A stretch of 64,000 nucleotides of DNA from Dyella telluris (GTDB taxonomy: Bacteria > Pseudomonadota > Gammaproteobacteria > Xanthomonadales > Rhodanobacteraceae): positions 3,658,001-3,722,000 of the forward strand of contig NZ_CP060412.1 in NCBI RefSeq assembly GCF_014297575.1, written 5' to 3'. The translations under genes were made by a program, and so were the position numbers. The notes below the pieces were generated by a model. That model worked only from the letters and a program-made list of their open reading frames with translations. It was not told where the DNA came from and did not search any database. Below are positions 44,490 to 54,167 of this stretch, in pieces (position 1 is the stretch's first letter; each line of letters starts with the position of its first letter).

Positions 44490-47400
44490 ATGAAGCACCA
44501 AGAGACACTGAGCATCATGGCCGGCGTTCTGCTCGGCTTGACGGTTTGCGGCAGCTTGAATGCGGCCAACGGAGCCGCACCGACGTTGCGCTGGAACGCC
44601 GATCAACTGGGTAACCACCGCTACCTGGTGCAGGTGGCCAAGCCTGCGGACGCCGTGCATGTGGTCATTCCATGGCGCCGCCGCGATGCGCACCCGGAAC
44701 AGGTCAACGTTATTGTCACCGGGCCCGATGGCCAGGCCGTTGCCAACGTGCGGCGCGGAACGATCGATCGCTCCAGCGGCGAGCTGGTGTTCCAGGCCAG
44801 CAAGGCGGGTACGTATGCGGTGTATTACCAGCCATACGTCAACGCCGGTCGGGCGAACTACCCCACTGTGACCTATGCGGAAGTGCGCGACACGGCCGAC
44901 CCGGCCTGGGCGCAAAAGGTTGGTACGGACGCCGGTGCATGGCGACGCCTGCCCAGCGCGACGCTGCTGAACTACGAAGCGGTCGATGACTTCGATGCGT
45001 ACACGGCGATGGAGCGCACGGCGACGCCCACGGAAATGCAGGCCTTGCTGAAGGCCCATGCCGGGCAGCGGTTGTGGATCTTCCCGGAGACCCGGGCCAA
45101 TCCCATCCGCATGTTCGATGCATTACCCGAAAGCTGGGCGAAGCGTGGCCCGGGTGGCAGTCTGCGTGACAGTGCGCTGCCTGGTGAATACCTGAGTTTC
45201 CAGTTCGGCGCGTGGGCGCCTGTCGGCAACGTGGACAACCTGCAGGTGAGCTTCGGCGACCTGCGTGATGCCCAGGGAGACGTTCTCCCGGCCGGCGCCT
45301 TCACCTGTTTCAACCTGGGCGGCATCGACTATGCCGGCCAGCCCTTCACCACACGCGTCGACGTCGCTGCAGGCCGTGTGCAACCGCTGTGGATGGGGCT
45401 GGACGTGCCCGCCACGGCAAAGCCCGGGGTCTATCGGGGCGAGGTGACCGTGACTGCGGCAGGCGTGGCCGCGCAGCGCGTGCCAGTGGAAATCACCGTA
45501 GGCAACGGGAAGGCCGTTGCCCATGGTGATGATGACCCGTTCAAGCTCACGCGCCTTCGCTGGCTCAATTCCACCCTGGCGCAGGACGACGAACTGGTGA
45601 AGCCGTTTACCGCCATCACGGTACGGGGCGATACGCTGGGCATTCTCGGACGCGACATTGCGCTTGCGGCCAACGGCTTGCCGGAACAGATCAGCAGCCG
45701 CTTCGACGAGCGCATGACGAGCATCGCGGATCGCGCCACCACGATGCTGGCCGCGCCCATCGCGTTCACCGTGGAGGACGCCACCGGCACACACCCGTTG
45801 TCGTCTGCGGGACACCCCGCCGTGCAACAGGACGGGCCCGCCCGCGTGCACTGGCAGGTGGCTGGCAACGCCGGTCCTCTTCAGGCCGAAGTGAAGGCCA
45901 GCCTGGAAGCGGACGGCACGCTGACCTATGCCATCGCACTGACCGCCACGCAGGCCACGACCTTGAAGGATGTCCGCCTGACGATGCCGTTGGCCAACAA
46001 GGTGGCGCGCTACCAGCTGGGCCTGGGGCGGCAGGGCGATGCGGCGCCCGACGATTTCCAGTGGAAGTGGAACGTCGAGAACAACCAGGACGGCGCCTGG
46101 CTCGGCACGGTCAATGCCGGACTGGAATTCCACCTGCGCGACGAGCATTACCTGCGTCCGCTCAACACCAACTTCTACCATCAGCAACCGCTGCGCATGC
46201 CGGTATCGTGGGACAACCACGGACAGGGCGGCGTGCGGCTGCACCGCGAGGGCAACGATTACCGGGTCGAGGCCTATGGCGGCCCACGCCAGATGGCAGC
46301 AGGCGAGACGCTGCATTACGACGTGGTCCTGCGCGTGACGCCGTTCAAGACCATCGAGCCGGCGAAGCATTTTGCCAACCGCTACTTCCACGGGAACCAG
46401 GATGTGGATGCGGTCAAGGCCGATGGCGCCAGTGTGGTGAACATCCACCACGCCTCGGCGATCAATCCATGGATCAATTATCCGTTTCTGGAGGTTGATG
46501 CGATGCGCGCGTATGTCGATGCGGCCCACCAGCGCGGCATCAAGGTCAAGATCTACGACACCGTGCGCGAGCTCTCCGACCGTGCACCGGAACTACCCAT
46601 GCTGGAAAGTCTCGGGCACGAAGTGATCAGCAGTGGCAAGGGTGGCGGCTTTTCGTGGTTGCAGGAACACATGAACGGTGACTACATCGCCGCCTGGCAT
46701 GTGCCGCAGAATCGCGATGCGTCGGTGATCAATGCAGGGCAGAGCCGTTGGCACAACTACTACATCGAAGGGCTGGACTGGCTCGCCCGCAACGTGGGCA
46801 TCGATGGCTTGTACCTCGACGACGTGGCCTATGACCGCACCACCATGAAGCGTGTGCGCAAGGTGCTGCAGGCCCGCCGCCCTGATCCGCTGATCGACCT
46901 GCATTCCGCCAACCAGTACAACGAACGTGATGGCCACAACAGCAGCACGCTCCTTTACATGGAATTGTTCCCCTACCTCGACCGGCTGTGGTTTGGCGAG
47001 TACTTCGATTATGAGAAGACTTCGCCGGCTTACTGGCTTACCGAGATGTCGGGTATTCCGTATGGCCTGATGGGCGAGATGCTGCAGAACGACGGCAACC
47101 CGTGGCGTGGCATGTTGTTCGGCATGACTCGCCGGTCGCGCGAGGGTGGGGCCAAGGACAGTGACCTGCACGCCCTGTGGAAGCTGTGGGACAGCTTCGG
47201 CATCGAGCAGTCCGACATGGTGGGCTGGTGGGTGCATGACACGCCGGTGAAGACGGGGCGCGACGATGTGCTGGTGACCAGTTATGTGCGCAAGGGTGAC
47301 GCCACGCTGATTGCACTGGCATCGTGGGCACCGCAGGCCACCAAGGTGAAGCTGACCATCGACTGGACGGCGCTGGGCCTGAAGCCGGGCAAGGTGACGT

Positions 47401-47504
47401 TGGTGGCCCCGGCGCTGGAAGGTTTCCAGCCAGCGGCGGCGTTCAAGCCTGACGACGCGATTCCGGTGGAGCCGGGCAAGGGCTGGCTGATCATGGTGAA
47501 GTGA
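44490..47504 (+). CDS. Exported glycoside-hydrolase-like protein (DUF6067/GH type)
   Basis: 1004-residue secreted protein with a signal peptide (ending about residue 28). The N-terminal half is beta-rich; the C-terminal half, from about residue 640, looks like a (beta/alpha)8 glycosidase barrel: INPWINYPFLEVDAMRAYV, IKVKIYDTVRELS, GIDGLYLDDVAYDR (about residue 775, likely catalytic Asp pair) and LLYMELFPYLDRLWFGEYFD. It resembles, from memory, DUF6067 or GH123-related enzymes, some of which act on beta-GalNAc. Substrate is not proven. The start at 44490 follows GAGG and fits the signal peptide; upstream GTG/ATG options exist. Confidence 0.78.
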   Translation: MKHQETLSIMAGVLLGLTVCGSLNAANGAAPTLRWNADQLGNHRYLVQVAKPADAVHVVIPWRRRDAHPEQVNVIVTGPDGQAVANVRRGTIDRSSGELVFQASKAGTYAVYYQPYVNAGRANYPTVTYAEVRDTADPAWAQKVGTDAGAWRRLPSATLLNYEAVDDFDAYTAMERTATPTEMQALLKAHAGQRLWIFPETRANPIRMFDALPESWAKRGPGGSLRDSALPGEYLSFQFGAWAPVGNVDNLQVSFGDLRDAQGDVLPAGAFTCFNLGGIDYAGQPFTTRVDVAAGRVQPLWMGLDVPATAKPGVYRGEVTVTAAGVAAQRVPVEITVGNGKAVAHGDDDPFKLTRLRWLNSTLAQDDELVKPFTAITVRGDTLGILGRDIALAANGLPEQISSRFDERMTSIADRATTMLAAPIAFTVEDATGTHPLSSAGHPAVQQDGPARVHWQVAGNAGPLQAEVKASLEADGTLTYAIALTATQATTLKDVRLTMPLANKVARYQLGLGRQGDAAPDDFQWKWNVENNQDGAWLGTVNAGLEFHLRDEHYLRPLNTNFYHQQPLRMPVSWDNHGQGGVRLHREGNDYRVEAYGGPRQMAAGETLHYDVVLRVTPFKTIEPAKHFANRYFHGNQDVDAVKADGASVVNIHHASAINPWINYPFLEVDAMRAYVDAAHQRGIKVKIYDTVRELSDRAPELPMLESLGHEVISSGKGGGFSWLQEHMNGDYIAAWHVPQNRDASVINAGQSRWHNYYIEGLDWLARNVGIDGLYLDDVAYDRTTMKRVRKVLQARRPDPLIDLHSANQYNERDGHNSSTLLYMELFPYLDRLWFGEYFDYEKTSPAYWLTEMSGIPYGLMGEMLQNDGNPWRGMLFGMTRRSREGGAKDSDLHALWKLWDSFGIEQSDMVGWWVHDTPVKTGRDDVLVTSYVRKGDATLIALASWAPQATKVKLTIDWTALGLKPGKVTLVAPALEGFQPAAAFKPDDAIPVEPGKGWLIMVK

Positions 47505-47614
47505 CGTGGGGGGAGGGGCCTTCCAGAAGGGGCCCGTTGATCGACTCATTGCCAACGACCCAGCGCGGGCGACATCCGAGCGTTTGGGTCCTGGCACAAC
47601 GCACAGGTAGGAAC

Positions 47615-49666
47615 ATGGCAGGGAATGAGATGGGCGGCATCCAGCGGCTTACCGGCAGGTCACACGTTTCAAGGGGACGCGCACTGTTGACGTGCCTGCT
47701 GCTGGCCGGCATGACGGGCACGGCGGCGGCAGCGGACGGAAAGGCGGCGGCCTTTTCACATCAGGGGGATGCTTACCAGTTTGGCAACGAGAGCATCGTT
47801 GCCCGCTGGAAGGTCGCCGATGGCAAGCTCGCCGAGATGGTGCTGGCCGATCAGCCCAACCATCAGGACCTGCCGGTGACCGTCCCGGTGGAACTGACCA
47901 TGGCCGATGGCAGCAAGCTCGGCATGGCACAGCTGAAGATGATCTCGGCGCCGCGGGCCAGCAAGCTGAAGGCGAATGCCAGGGCATCGCGCCTCGCAGA
48001 GCGTTCGCCCGGCAAGACGGTCGAGGCGACCTTCGGTGACGCCGACGGTCGCTTCCGTATCGACTGGCAGTGGGTACAACGCGAGGGTTCCGATTATCTC
48101 CGCGCCGTGGTCACGATTACCGCCCTGAAACAGGATGAGAACATCAAGAAGGTCGCGTTGCTGCAGGCCCAGGCAGAAGACGCCGAGGTCGTCGGCGTGG
48201 TGCCGGGTTCGCCCATTGTGGCAGGCCACGACTATTTCGGTTTCGAGCATCCGCTGTCATCCAGCGAAGTGCACGGCAAGCAGGTGAAACTGTGGATCGA
48301 ACGTGGCCTTCCCTTGCCTAAGGGACAGTCGATCACGTACTCCGCCGTGGTCGGCGTTACGCATGACAATCAGCTTCGCCGCGATTTCCTGACGTACGTC
48401 GAACGCGAGCGCGCGCATCCGTACCGCACCTTCCTGCATTACAACTCCTGGTACGACATCGGCTACTTCACGCCCTATACCGAGGCGCAGGCACTGGATC
48501 GCATCCGTGCCTTCGGCGAGGAGCTGAAGGTCAAGCGCGGCGTCACGCTCGACTCCTACCTGTTCGACGACGGCTGGGACGATCGCAGTGGCAGCTGGCA
48601 CTTCAGCAAGGATTTCCCGCACGGCTTCGTGCCGCTGCGCGATGCCGCCGCGAAATACGGCGCCGCGCCCGGCATGTGGTTGTCGCCGTGGGGCGGTTAC
48701 GGCAAGCCCAAGGAAGAGCGGGTAAAGAACGGGCAGGCCGCGGGGTACGAAATCATCGATGGCGGCCTGGCACTCTCGGGTCCGACGTACTACCAGCGCT
48801 TCCACGACGCCGTGATGGACCTGGTGAAGAACGACGGCATCAACCAGTTCAAGTTCGACGGCACCGGCAATGCCGACAAGGTGTTTCCGGGTAGTCGCTT
48901 CAGCAGCGACTTCGATGCGGCCATCCAGTTGATCGACGACCTGCGCGTGGCGAAGCCGGATCTCTACATCAACCTCACCACCGGCACCATGGCGTCGCCG
49001 TTCTGGTTGCGCTACGCCGATTCGATCTGGCGCGACGGCGAAGACGATGACCTGGCCGGCGTGGGTACCAAGCGCGAACGCTGGATCACCTATCGCGATC
49101 GCGAGACCTACCACAACATCGTGGAGAAAGGTCCGCTGTACCCGCTCAACTCGCTGATGCTCCACGGCATCATCTACGCGAAGGAAAACCGCAGGCTCAA
49201 CACTGACCCGGGCCACGACTTCGCCAACGAAGTGCGATCGTATTTCGGCGCCGGCACGCAGCTGCAGGAGATGTACATCACCCCGGACCTGCTTTCGACG
49301 CAGGACTGGGATGTGCTGGCCGAGGCAGCACGCTGGTCGCGGACCAATGCAGCCGTGCTCAAGGACGTGCATTGGATGGGTGGTGATCCCGGGCGGCTCG
49401 ACACCTATGGCTGGGCGGCGTGGACACCTGCGAAGTCCATCCTGACCGTGCGCAATCCGAGTGACAAGGCACAGCTGATGGTGATCGACCTTGGGCGCCA
49501 GCTGGAGCTTCCGCCGGGGGCAGCGCGTCGATTCACTGCGCGCAGTCCGTGGAAGGAGGACGCAGGCAAGCCGGCCATGTCGTTCGATGCAGATCAGCCA
49601 AACACGATCACGCTGGCACCGTTCCAGGTGCTGACGCTGGAGTTGACACCCGAAGCCGTTCGCTGA
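47615..49666 (+). CDS. Alpha-galactosidase-like glycoside hydrolase (clan GH-D/GH31-like)
   Basis: 683-residue exported enzyme: signal peptide about residues 18-40 after a basic N terminus, beta-sandwich domain to about residue 270, then a TIM barrel. Landmarks are FLHYNSWYDIG, SYLFDDGWDDRSGSW (about residue 316), FKFDGTGN (about 412, nucleophile position by analogy with KWD/KYD of GH36/GH27) and IWRDGEDDD (about 471, candidate acid/base). An alpha-galactosidase or alpha-N-acetylgalactosaminidase is likely. The start is 47615, after GTAGGAAC; the frame opens at 47501 without a signal. Terminator follows. Confidence 0.8.
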   Translation: MAGNEMGGIQRLTGRSHVSRGRALLTCLLLAGMTGTAAAADGKAAAFSHQGDAYQFGNESIVARWKVADGKLAEMVLADQPNHQDLPVTVPVELTMADGSKLGMAQLKMISAPRASKLKANARASRLAERSPGKTVEATFGDADGRFRIDWQWVQREGSDYLRAVVTITALKQDENIKKVALLQAQAEDAEVVGVVPGSPIVAGHDYFGFEHPLSSSEVHGKQVKLWIERGLPLPKGQSITYSAVVGVTHDNQLRRDFLTYVERERAHPYRTFLHYNSWYDIGYFTPYTEAQALDRIRAFGEELKVKRGVTLDSYLFDDGWDDRSGSWHFSKDFPHGFVPLRDAAAKYGAAPGMWLSPWGGYGKPKEERVKNGQAAGYEIIDGGLALSGPTYYQRFHDAVMDLVKNDGINQFKFDGTGNADKVFPGSRFSSDFDAAIQLIDDLRVAKPDLYINLTTGTMASPFWLRYADSIWRDGEDDDLAGVGTKRERWITYRDRETYHNIVEKGPLYPLNSLMLHGIIYAKENRRLNTDPGHDFANEVRSYFGAGTQLQEMYITPDLLSTQDWDVLAEAARWSRTNAAVLKDVHWMGGDPGRLDTYGWAAWTPAKSILTVRNPSDKAQLMVIDLGRQLELPPGAARRFTARSPWKEDAGKPAMSFDADQPNTITLAPFQVLTLELTPEAVR

Positions 49667-49728
49667 GGGTTCCCTGCGGCTGGCATCCCCCCCTCGCCAG
49701 CCTTTGGTCCCGTCGTATCGAGGGACCC

Positions 49729-49759
49729 GGCCTCGTCGAAAGACGAGGCCTTTCTTTTT
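49729..49759 (+). terminator. Terminator of the carbohydrate locus
   Basis: Perfect hairpin GGCCTCGTCGAAAGACGAGGCC followed by TTTCTTTTT, 63 bp after the last glycoside-hydrolase stop codon. It marks the end of the plus-strand transcript. Confidence 0.9.
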
Positions 49760-49790
49760 GGTCGCTGCCGTTATGCGCCACGCCGCATCT

Positions 49791-49813
49791 CCCTCTCCCC
49801 TCCGGGGAGAGGG
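49791..49813. repeat. CCCTCTCCCC hairpin repeat
   Basis: Arms CCCTCTCCCC and GGGGAGAGGG with a 3-nt loop, followed by TTGGGGTGAGGGG. Related hairpins occur at 60138-60164 (CTCTCCCC/GGGGAGAG) and 60760-60779 (CCTCTCCC/GGGAGAGG). REP-like intergenic unit. Confidence 0.75.
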
Positions 49814-49865
49814 TTGGGGTGAGGGGCGGGTGCTCGCCTCACCGGTTCGTTCTTTAGCCGTTATC

Positions 49866-50275
49866 CCGACGAGGCGTTTTTCAACTGCCGAAGGGCTGGT
49901 CATCCAGTGCCTTTGCTCTCGGCCTTCGGTAGTCACGCAGGCGCCAGGTTGCCGCTTACGCAGCGGAGGCGTTTCGACCTCCTGCCGGAGGCCGAGTCAC
50001 TTTTCTTTTGCTGGCCCAAAAGAAAAGTAACCCAAAGAAAATGGCCTTAAAGGCTGGCAGCATTACGGGGGAAAAAGCCCGGTGGGGCTGAGGAACGTTG
50101 TTGCGGGACAACCTCCGCCTCTACACAGCGGGTACCGCGTAGCGCTTCGCAACGCGCCGAAGCGCAGAGGACTTAACGCGGAGCGTCGTGCCGCTGCGCG
50201 GCACATCCTTCCTTGCCACTTGGTGGTTCACATTGAACATCACCTGTCGCTCGTCCTCTCTCCATTTGGAGAGGG
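49866..50275. repeat. Long intergenic repeat, copy A
   Basis: About 410 bp that match copy B at 60362-60779 in the same orientation with scattered differences. Blocks in order: GTTTTTCAACTGCCGAAGGG; TTCGGTAGTCACGCAGGCGC; CGACCTCCTGCCGGAGGCCG; a 15-bp hairpin with arms CTTTTCTTTTG and CAAAAGAAAAG (49996-50031); GGCCTTAAAGGCTGGCAGCA; and GGACTTAACGCGGAGCGTCG. It contains stop codons in all frames and no gene. It occupies most of the 825-bp gap before liuB. Confidence 0.88.
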
Positions 50276-50306
50276 CGGCGGGATCCAACCTCACGACAGA
50301 ATAAGG

Positions 50307-50333
50307 TCCGTCACCCCGGCGTATGCCGGGGTC
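50307..50333. repeat. Short palindromic repeat (CCCCGGCGTATGCCGGGG)
   Basis: Hairpin with 8-bp arms, GTCACCCCGGCGTATGCCGG then GGTCCAG. Same family as the pair at 32798-32890. Confidence 0.75.
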
Positions 50334-50491
50334 CAGTGGCGTCGTTGATCGGTCATCGCATTGGGAATTACCGCCAGGATGCCGCCTGCCGCGCGAAGCC
50401 AGTCTCGAATTATGCAGCGGCTGCCCACACCTCCCCGTTGCGGAAGGGGCTGATAACGCCCGCTATTGCAGCAGGTGGGATGCCGGTCGCG

Positions 50492-52099
50492 TTACATCCG
50501 GAACACGCCATACCGCTGCGGCTCAATCGGCGCATTGAGCGAAGCGGAAATCGCCAGGCCCAGCACGCGGCGCGTGTCGGCCGGGTCGATGATGCCGTCA
50601 TCCCACAGGCGGGCGCTGGCGTAGTAGGGGTGGCCCTGGCGTTCGTACTGGTCGCGGATGGGGGCCTTGAAGGCTTCTTCGTCGTCGGCGCTCCACGCCT
50701 TGCCGCTGGCTTCGATGCCGTCGCGGCGCACGGTGGCGAGCACGGAGGCGGCCTGTTCACCGCCCATCACGCTGATGCGCGAGTTGGGCCACATCCACAG
50801 GAAGCGTGCGCCGTACGCACGGCCGCACATGGCGTAGTTGCCGGCGCCGAAGCTGCCGCCGATGACTACGGTGAACTTGGGTACATGCGAGCAGGCCACG
50901 GCGGTCACCATTTTGGCGCCGTCCTTGGCGATGCCGGCGTTCTCGTATTTCTTGCCGACCATGAAGCCGGTGATGTTCTGCAGGAACACCAGTGGCACGT
51001 TGCGCTGGTTGCACAGTTCAATGAAGTGCGCGCCCTTCAGTGCGGACTCGGAGAACAGTATGCCGTTGTTGGCGATGATGCCCACGGGATAGCCGTGGAT
51101 GTGCGCGAAGCCGCACACCAGGGTCTTGCCGTAGCGAGCCTTGAATTCGTGGAATGCCGAGCCGTCGACGATGCGCGCGATCACTTCGCGGATATCGAAC
51201 GGGCGGCGGCTGTCCTGCGGAATGATGCCGTACAGCTCCTCCGCCGCATACAGCGGCTCGGACGGGGCCTGCAGCGCCAGCGGCATGTCCTTCTTGCGGT
51301 TGAGGCTGGCGACGATGTCACGCGCGATGGAGAGCGCGTGGGCGTCGTTCTCGGCGTAGTGGTCCGCTACACCCGACACGGACGTATGGACATCCGCACC
51401 GCCCAGCGCTTCGGCGTCGACCACCTCGCCGGTGGCGGCCTTCACCAGCGGCGGGCCGCCCAGAAAGATGGTGCCCTGTTCACGCACGATGATGGTTTCG
51501 TCGCTCATGGCCGGCACGTAAGCGCCGCCGGCTGTGCACGAGCCCATCACCACGGCAATCTGCGGGATGCCCAGGCCGGACATGCGGGCCTGGTTGTAGA
51601 AGATCCGGCCGAAATGCTCCTTGTCGGGAAACACCTCGTCCTGCAGCGGCAGGAAGGCGCCGCCGGAGTCGACCAGGTAGATGCACGGCAGGCGGTTCTC
51701 CAGGGCGACTTCCTGCGCACGCAGGTGCTTCTTCACCGTCATCGGGAAGTACGTGCCGCCCTTGACCGTGGCGTCGTTGGCGACCACCACCACTTCAACA
51801 CCGTTGACACGCCCGATGCCGGTGATGATGCCGGCCGCGGGGGCCGCATCCTCGTACATGCCGTGGGCGGCCAACGGTGAGAGCTCCAGGAACGGCGAGC
51901 CGGGGTCGAGCAGGGCGCGGATGCGTTCGCGCGGCAGCAGCTTGCCACGGGCGGTGTGCTTGTCGCGGGCCTTCTCGCCGCCACCCTCGGCGCTGCGCGC
52001 CAGTTCGCGATGCAGGTCGTCCACCAACCCCTTCAGCTGCGCGCTGCTGGCCTGGAAGTCCGGAGAGCGGGGATCGATCTGCGATGCGATGACACTCAT
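50492..52099 (-). CDS. liuB: Methylcrotonyl-CoA carboxylase carboxyltransferase (beta) subunit
   Basis: 535-residue carboxyltransferase of the biotin-dependent acyl-CoA carboxylases. The N-terminal half has [31 protein letters not shown] and [17 protein letters not shown]; the C-terminal half has [37 protein letters not shown] and the end segment PQRYGVFRM typical of MCC beta rather than propionyl-CoA carboxylase. It pairs with LiuD (16757-18745). The start at 52099 is at the family's usual place ([15 protein letters not shown]). A strong hairpin lies upstream and the gene appears to be transcribed on its own. Confidence 0.94.
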   Translation of the reverse strand: MSVIASQIDPRSPDFQASSAQLKGLVDDLHRELARSAEGGGEKARDKHTARGKLLPRERIRALLDPGSPFLELSPLAAHGMYEDAAPAAGIITGIGRVNGVEVVVVANDATVKGGTYFPMTVKKHLRAQEVALENRLPCIYLVDSGGAFLPLQDEVFPDKEHFGRIFYNQARMSGLGIPQIAVVMGSCTAGGAYVPAMSDETIIVREQGTIFLGGPPLVKAATGEVVDAEALGGADVHTSVSGVADHYAENDAHALSIARDIVASLNRKKDMPLALQAPSEPLYAAEELYGIIPQDSRRPFDIREVIARIVDGSAFHEFKARYGKTLVCGFAHIHGYPVGIIANNGILFSESALKGAHFIELCNQRNVPLVFLQNITGFMVGKKYENAGIAKDGAKMVTAVACSHVPKFTVVIGGSFGAGNYAMCGRAYGARFLWMWPNSRISVMGGEQAASVLATVRRDGIEASGKAWSADDEEAFKAPIRDQYERQGHPYYASARLWDDGIIDPADTRRVLGLAISASLNAPIEPQRYGVFRM

Positions 52100-52279
52100 G
52101 AGCTCAAGCTGCCGTTCGAGGGGAGCCCCGGATGATAGCGGCCCCTGCGTGGAGGCTAAATCGGCGTCGCAGCATGAAACCGGGCAAGGTATTGCCTGGG
52201 CGGGGAAAAGTCGGGTGTTCGTGGCTTTTCATGGGCGCAGGAGGCGAGCGGCCATGGTGTCCCCGCTTTTCGAGGGCAC

Positions 52280-52313
52280 AAAAAAACCGGCCGCCAGAGG
52301 CGGCCGGTTTTTT
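52280..52313. terminator. Bidirectional-type terminator hairpin
   Basis: Perfect 15-bp stem AAAAAACCGGCCGCC/GGCGGCCGGTTTTTT with loop AGA. It lies 18 bp past the stop of the small lipoprotein gene on the minus strand and has T runs on both strands. Confidence 0.92.
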
Positions 52314-52330
52314 GAAGTACACGAGTGTAC

Positions 52331-52603
52331 TTAGTGACCAGCGGTCGAAGCGGCAGCCGGAGCAGCAGCGGTCGAAGCCGGGGTCGGCGCCGGCTGTTCG
52401 GCCGGGGCAGCAGCAGCAGCGGTCGAAGCTGCGGCCGGAGCCTGCTCTGCCGGAGCAGCAGCAGCCTTCTGAGCCTGGTCAGCAGCCTGCTGAGCCTGGT
52501 CAGCCGACTTCTGAGCGTCCTGCGCGGAATCCTGCGCGCCGTTGCTGCAAGCCGCCAGCAGCGCGACGAGCGCAGAGGCGAGAAGGGTACGCGTGAACTT
52601 CAT
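52331..52603 (-). CDS. Ala-rich small lipoprotein
   Basis: 90-residue lipoprotein with lipobox LLAAC (Cys at about residue 19). The mature part starts SNGAQDSAQDAQKSADQAQQ and is heptad-like and very rich in Ala, Gln and Pro (AAAPAEQ repeats). The first half could form an Lpp-like helix; the second is a flexible Ala/Pro tail. An AAAGGAG ribosome-binding site precedes the ATG. It has its own promoter region and a terminator, which is typical of a highly expressed structural lipoprotein. Function otherwise unknown. Confidence 0.85.
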   Translation of the reverse strand: MKFTRTLLASALVALLAACSNGAQDSAQDAQKSADQAQQAADQAQKAAAAPAEQAPAAASTAAAAAPAEQPAPTPASTAAAPAAASTAGH

Positions 52604-52751
52604 GGTGAATCTCCTTTGCCGTGGAATGCCGTTTGGCGGGCGTATTAATAGCGCTTTCGCGGAAAATGCGCCACATCTTTGTGTGAAACGGCCAAATGGG
52701 GTTAACCCCCCTTTCATCGGCGACCTGTCAGAGGCCGCCGATCCAAGGGGT

Positions 52752-53933
52752 TCAGAGCAACTCTACAGCAACTGCCGTGGCTTCACCGCCGCCAATGCAC
52801 AGCGACGCCACGCCGCGCTTGAGGCCGCGGGTCTTCAGCGCGTTGAGCAGCGTGACCACCACGCGGGCACCGCTGGCGCCGATCGGGTGGCCGAGGGCGC
52901 AGGCGCCGCCGTTGACGTTGATCTTGTCACGGGAAATGTCGAGCTCGCGCATAGCTGCCATGGCAACCACGGCAAACGCTTCGTTCACTTCGAACAGGTC
53001 CACGTCACCGACCTTCCAGCCGGCCTTTTCCAGCACCTTGTGCAGGGCGCCGACCGGCGCGGTGGTGAACCACTCCGGTTCCTGCGAATGGGTAGCGTGG
53101 GCAACGATGCGGGCGAGAGGCGTAAGCCCACGGGCCTTTGCGTCATCCGCCGACAGAAGAACCAACGCGGCGGCACCGTCGGAGATGCTGGAGGAACTGG
53201 CGGCGGTGATGGTGCCGTTCTCCTTGCGGAACGCCGGCTTGAGCGTCGGGATCTTGCTGACGTCGGAGCGACCCGGCTGCTCGTCGGTATCAACCTTCAC
53301 ATCGCCTTTGCGGCTGGATACGGTCACCGGAACAATCTCATCGGCAAAGGCGCCCGATGCCTGTGCTGCCTTGGCACGTTCCACGGACTGGGTGGAGAAC
53401 GTGTCCTGCTCCTCGCGGGTGAAGTGGTACTTGTCGGCGCAGAGCTCGCCGAACACGCCCATGGCCTTGCCGTCGTACGGATTGGTCAGGCCGTCCCACG
53501 CCATATGGTCGACCAGGGTGCCGTCGCCATAGCGGATGCCCGTGCGGGCATTGACCATGTGCGGTGCGTTGGTCATCGATTCCATGCCGCCGGCAACCAC
53601 CACGGTGGCCGAGCCGGCCTTGATCAGGTCATGGCCCAGCATGATGGCCTTCATGCCCGAGCCGCAGACCTTATTGATGGTGGTGCAGCCAGCGGCCACC
53701 GGCAGGCCGGCACCCAGCGAGGCCTGGCGCGCGGGGGCCTGGCCCAGGTTGGCTGGCAGCACGCAGCCCATGATCACTTCGCTGACATCGGCGGGAGCCA
53801 GGCCGGACTGCTCCAGCGCGGCACGGATGGCGGTGGCGCCCAGGGTAGGGGTGGGTACGCCGGTGAACTGGCCGAGGAAGGAGCCAATGGCGGTGCGCTT
53901 GGCACCGGCGATGACAACGCTGACGTCCGACAT
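52752..53933 (-). CDS. Acetyl-CoA C-acetyltransferase (thiolase)
   Basis: 393-residue thiolase II that condenses or splits acetoacetyl-CoA. The acylated nucleophile is in TTINKVCGSGMKA (Cys90). The other active-site residues are in GGACALGHPIGASG (His) and ASLCIGGGEA (Cys). The length and motifs match AtoB/PhaA. It would use the acetoacetate made by LiuE after activation to CoA. It lies upstream of the small lipoprotein and liuB on the same strand. Start at 53933 (MSDVSVVIAG). Confidence 0.93.
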   Translation of the reverse strand: MSDVSVVIAGAKRTAIGSFLGQFTGVPTPTLGATAIRAALEQSGLAPADVSEVIMGCVLPANLGQAPARQASLGAGLPVAAGCTTINKVCGSGMKAIMLGHDLIKAGSATVVVAGGMESMTNAPHMVNARTGIRYGDGTLVDHMAWDGLTNPYDGKAMGVFGELCADKYHFTREEQDTFSTQSVERAKAAQASGAFADEIVPVTVSSRKGDVKVDTDEQPGRSDVSKIPTLKPAFRKENGTITAASSSSISDGAAALVLLSADDAKARGLTPLARIVAHATHSQEPEWFTTAPVGALHKVLEKAGWKVGDVDLFEVNEAFAVVAMAAMRELDISRDKINVNGGACALGHPIGASGARVVVTLLNALKTRGLKRGVASLCIGGGEATAVAVELL

Positions 53934-54167
53934 GGGGATCTCCGCAAGTACTTGATGGGGCGATGCCCCGGTTTAGTCCATCGATTATCGCAGCCCGCCT
54001 ATAGGGGGGCAAACCGGCCGGTTTTACGGTCACCGTGGGATTCTGCCGCCATATAGTTGCGATTTCGTTGTGCAAATATGGTGTCCCGCGACCGGGGTTC
54101 CAGGGGAGCCGCGCCGCGGACGGGAGTGTTGGCGTCAATCAAGCTTCCAACGGGGCGGGGGCCTCTT

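Noticed and set aside
50336..51880. Long plus-strand open frame (about 514 codons) across liuB
   Set aside because: It lies antisense to a clear carboxyltransferase gene and its translation is His/Gly/Arg-rich without family features; high-GC third positions keep it open by chance.
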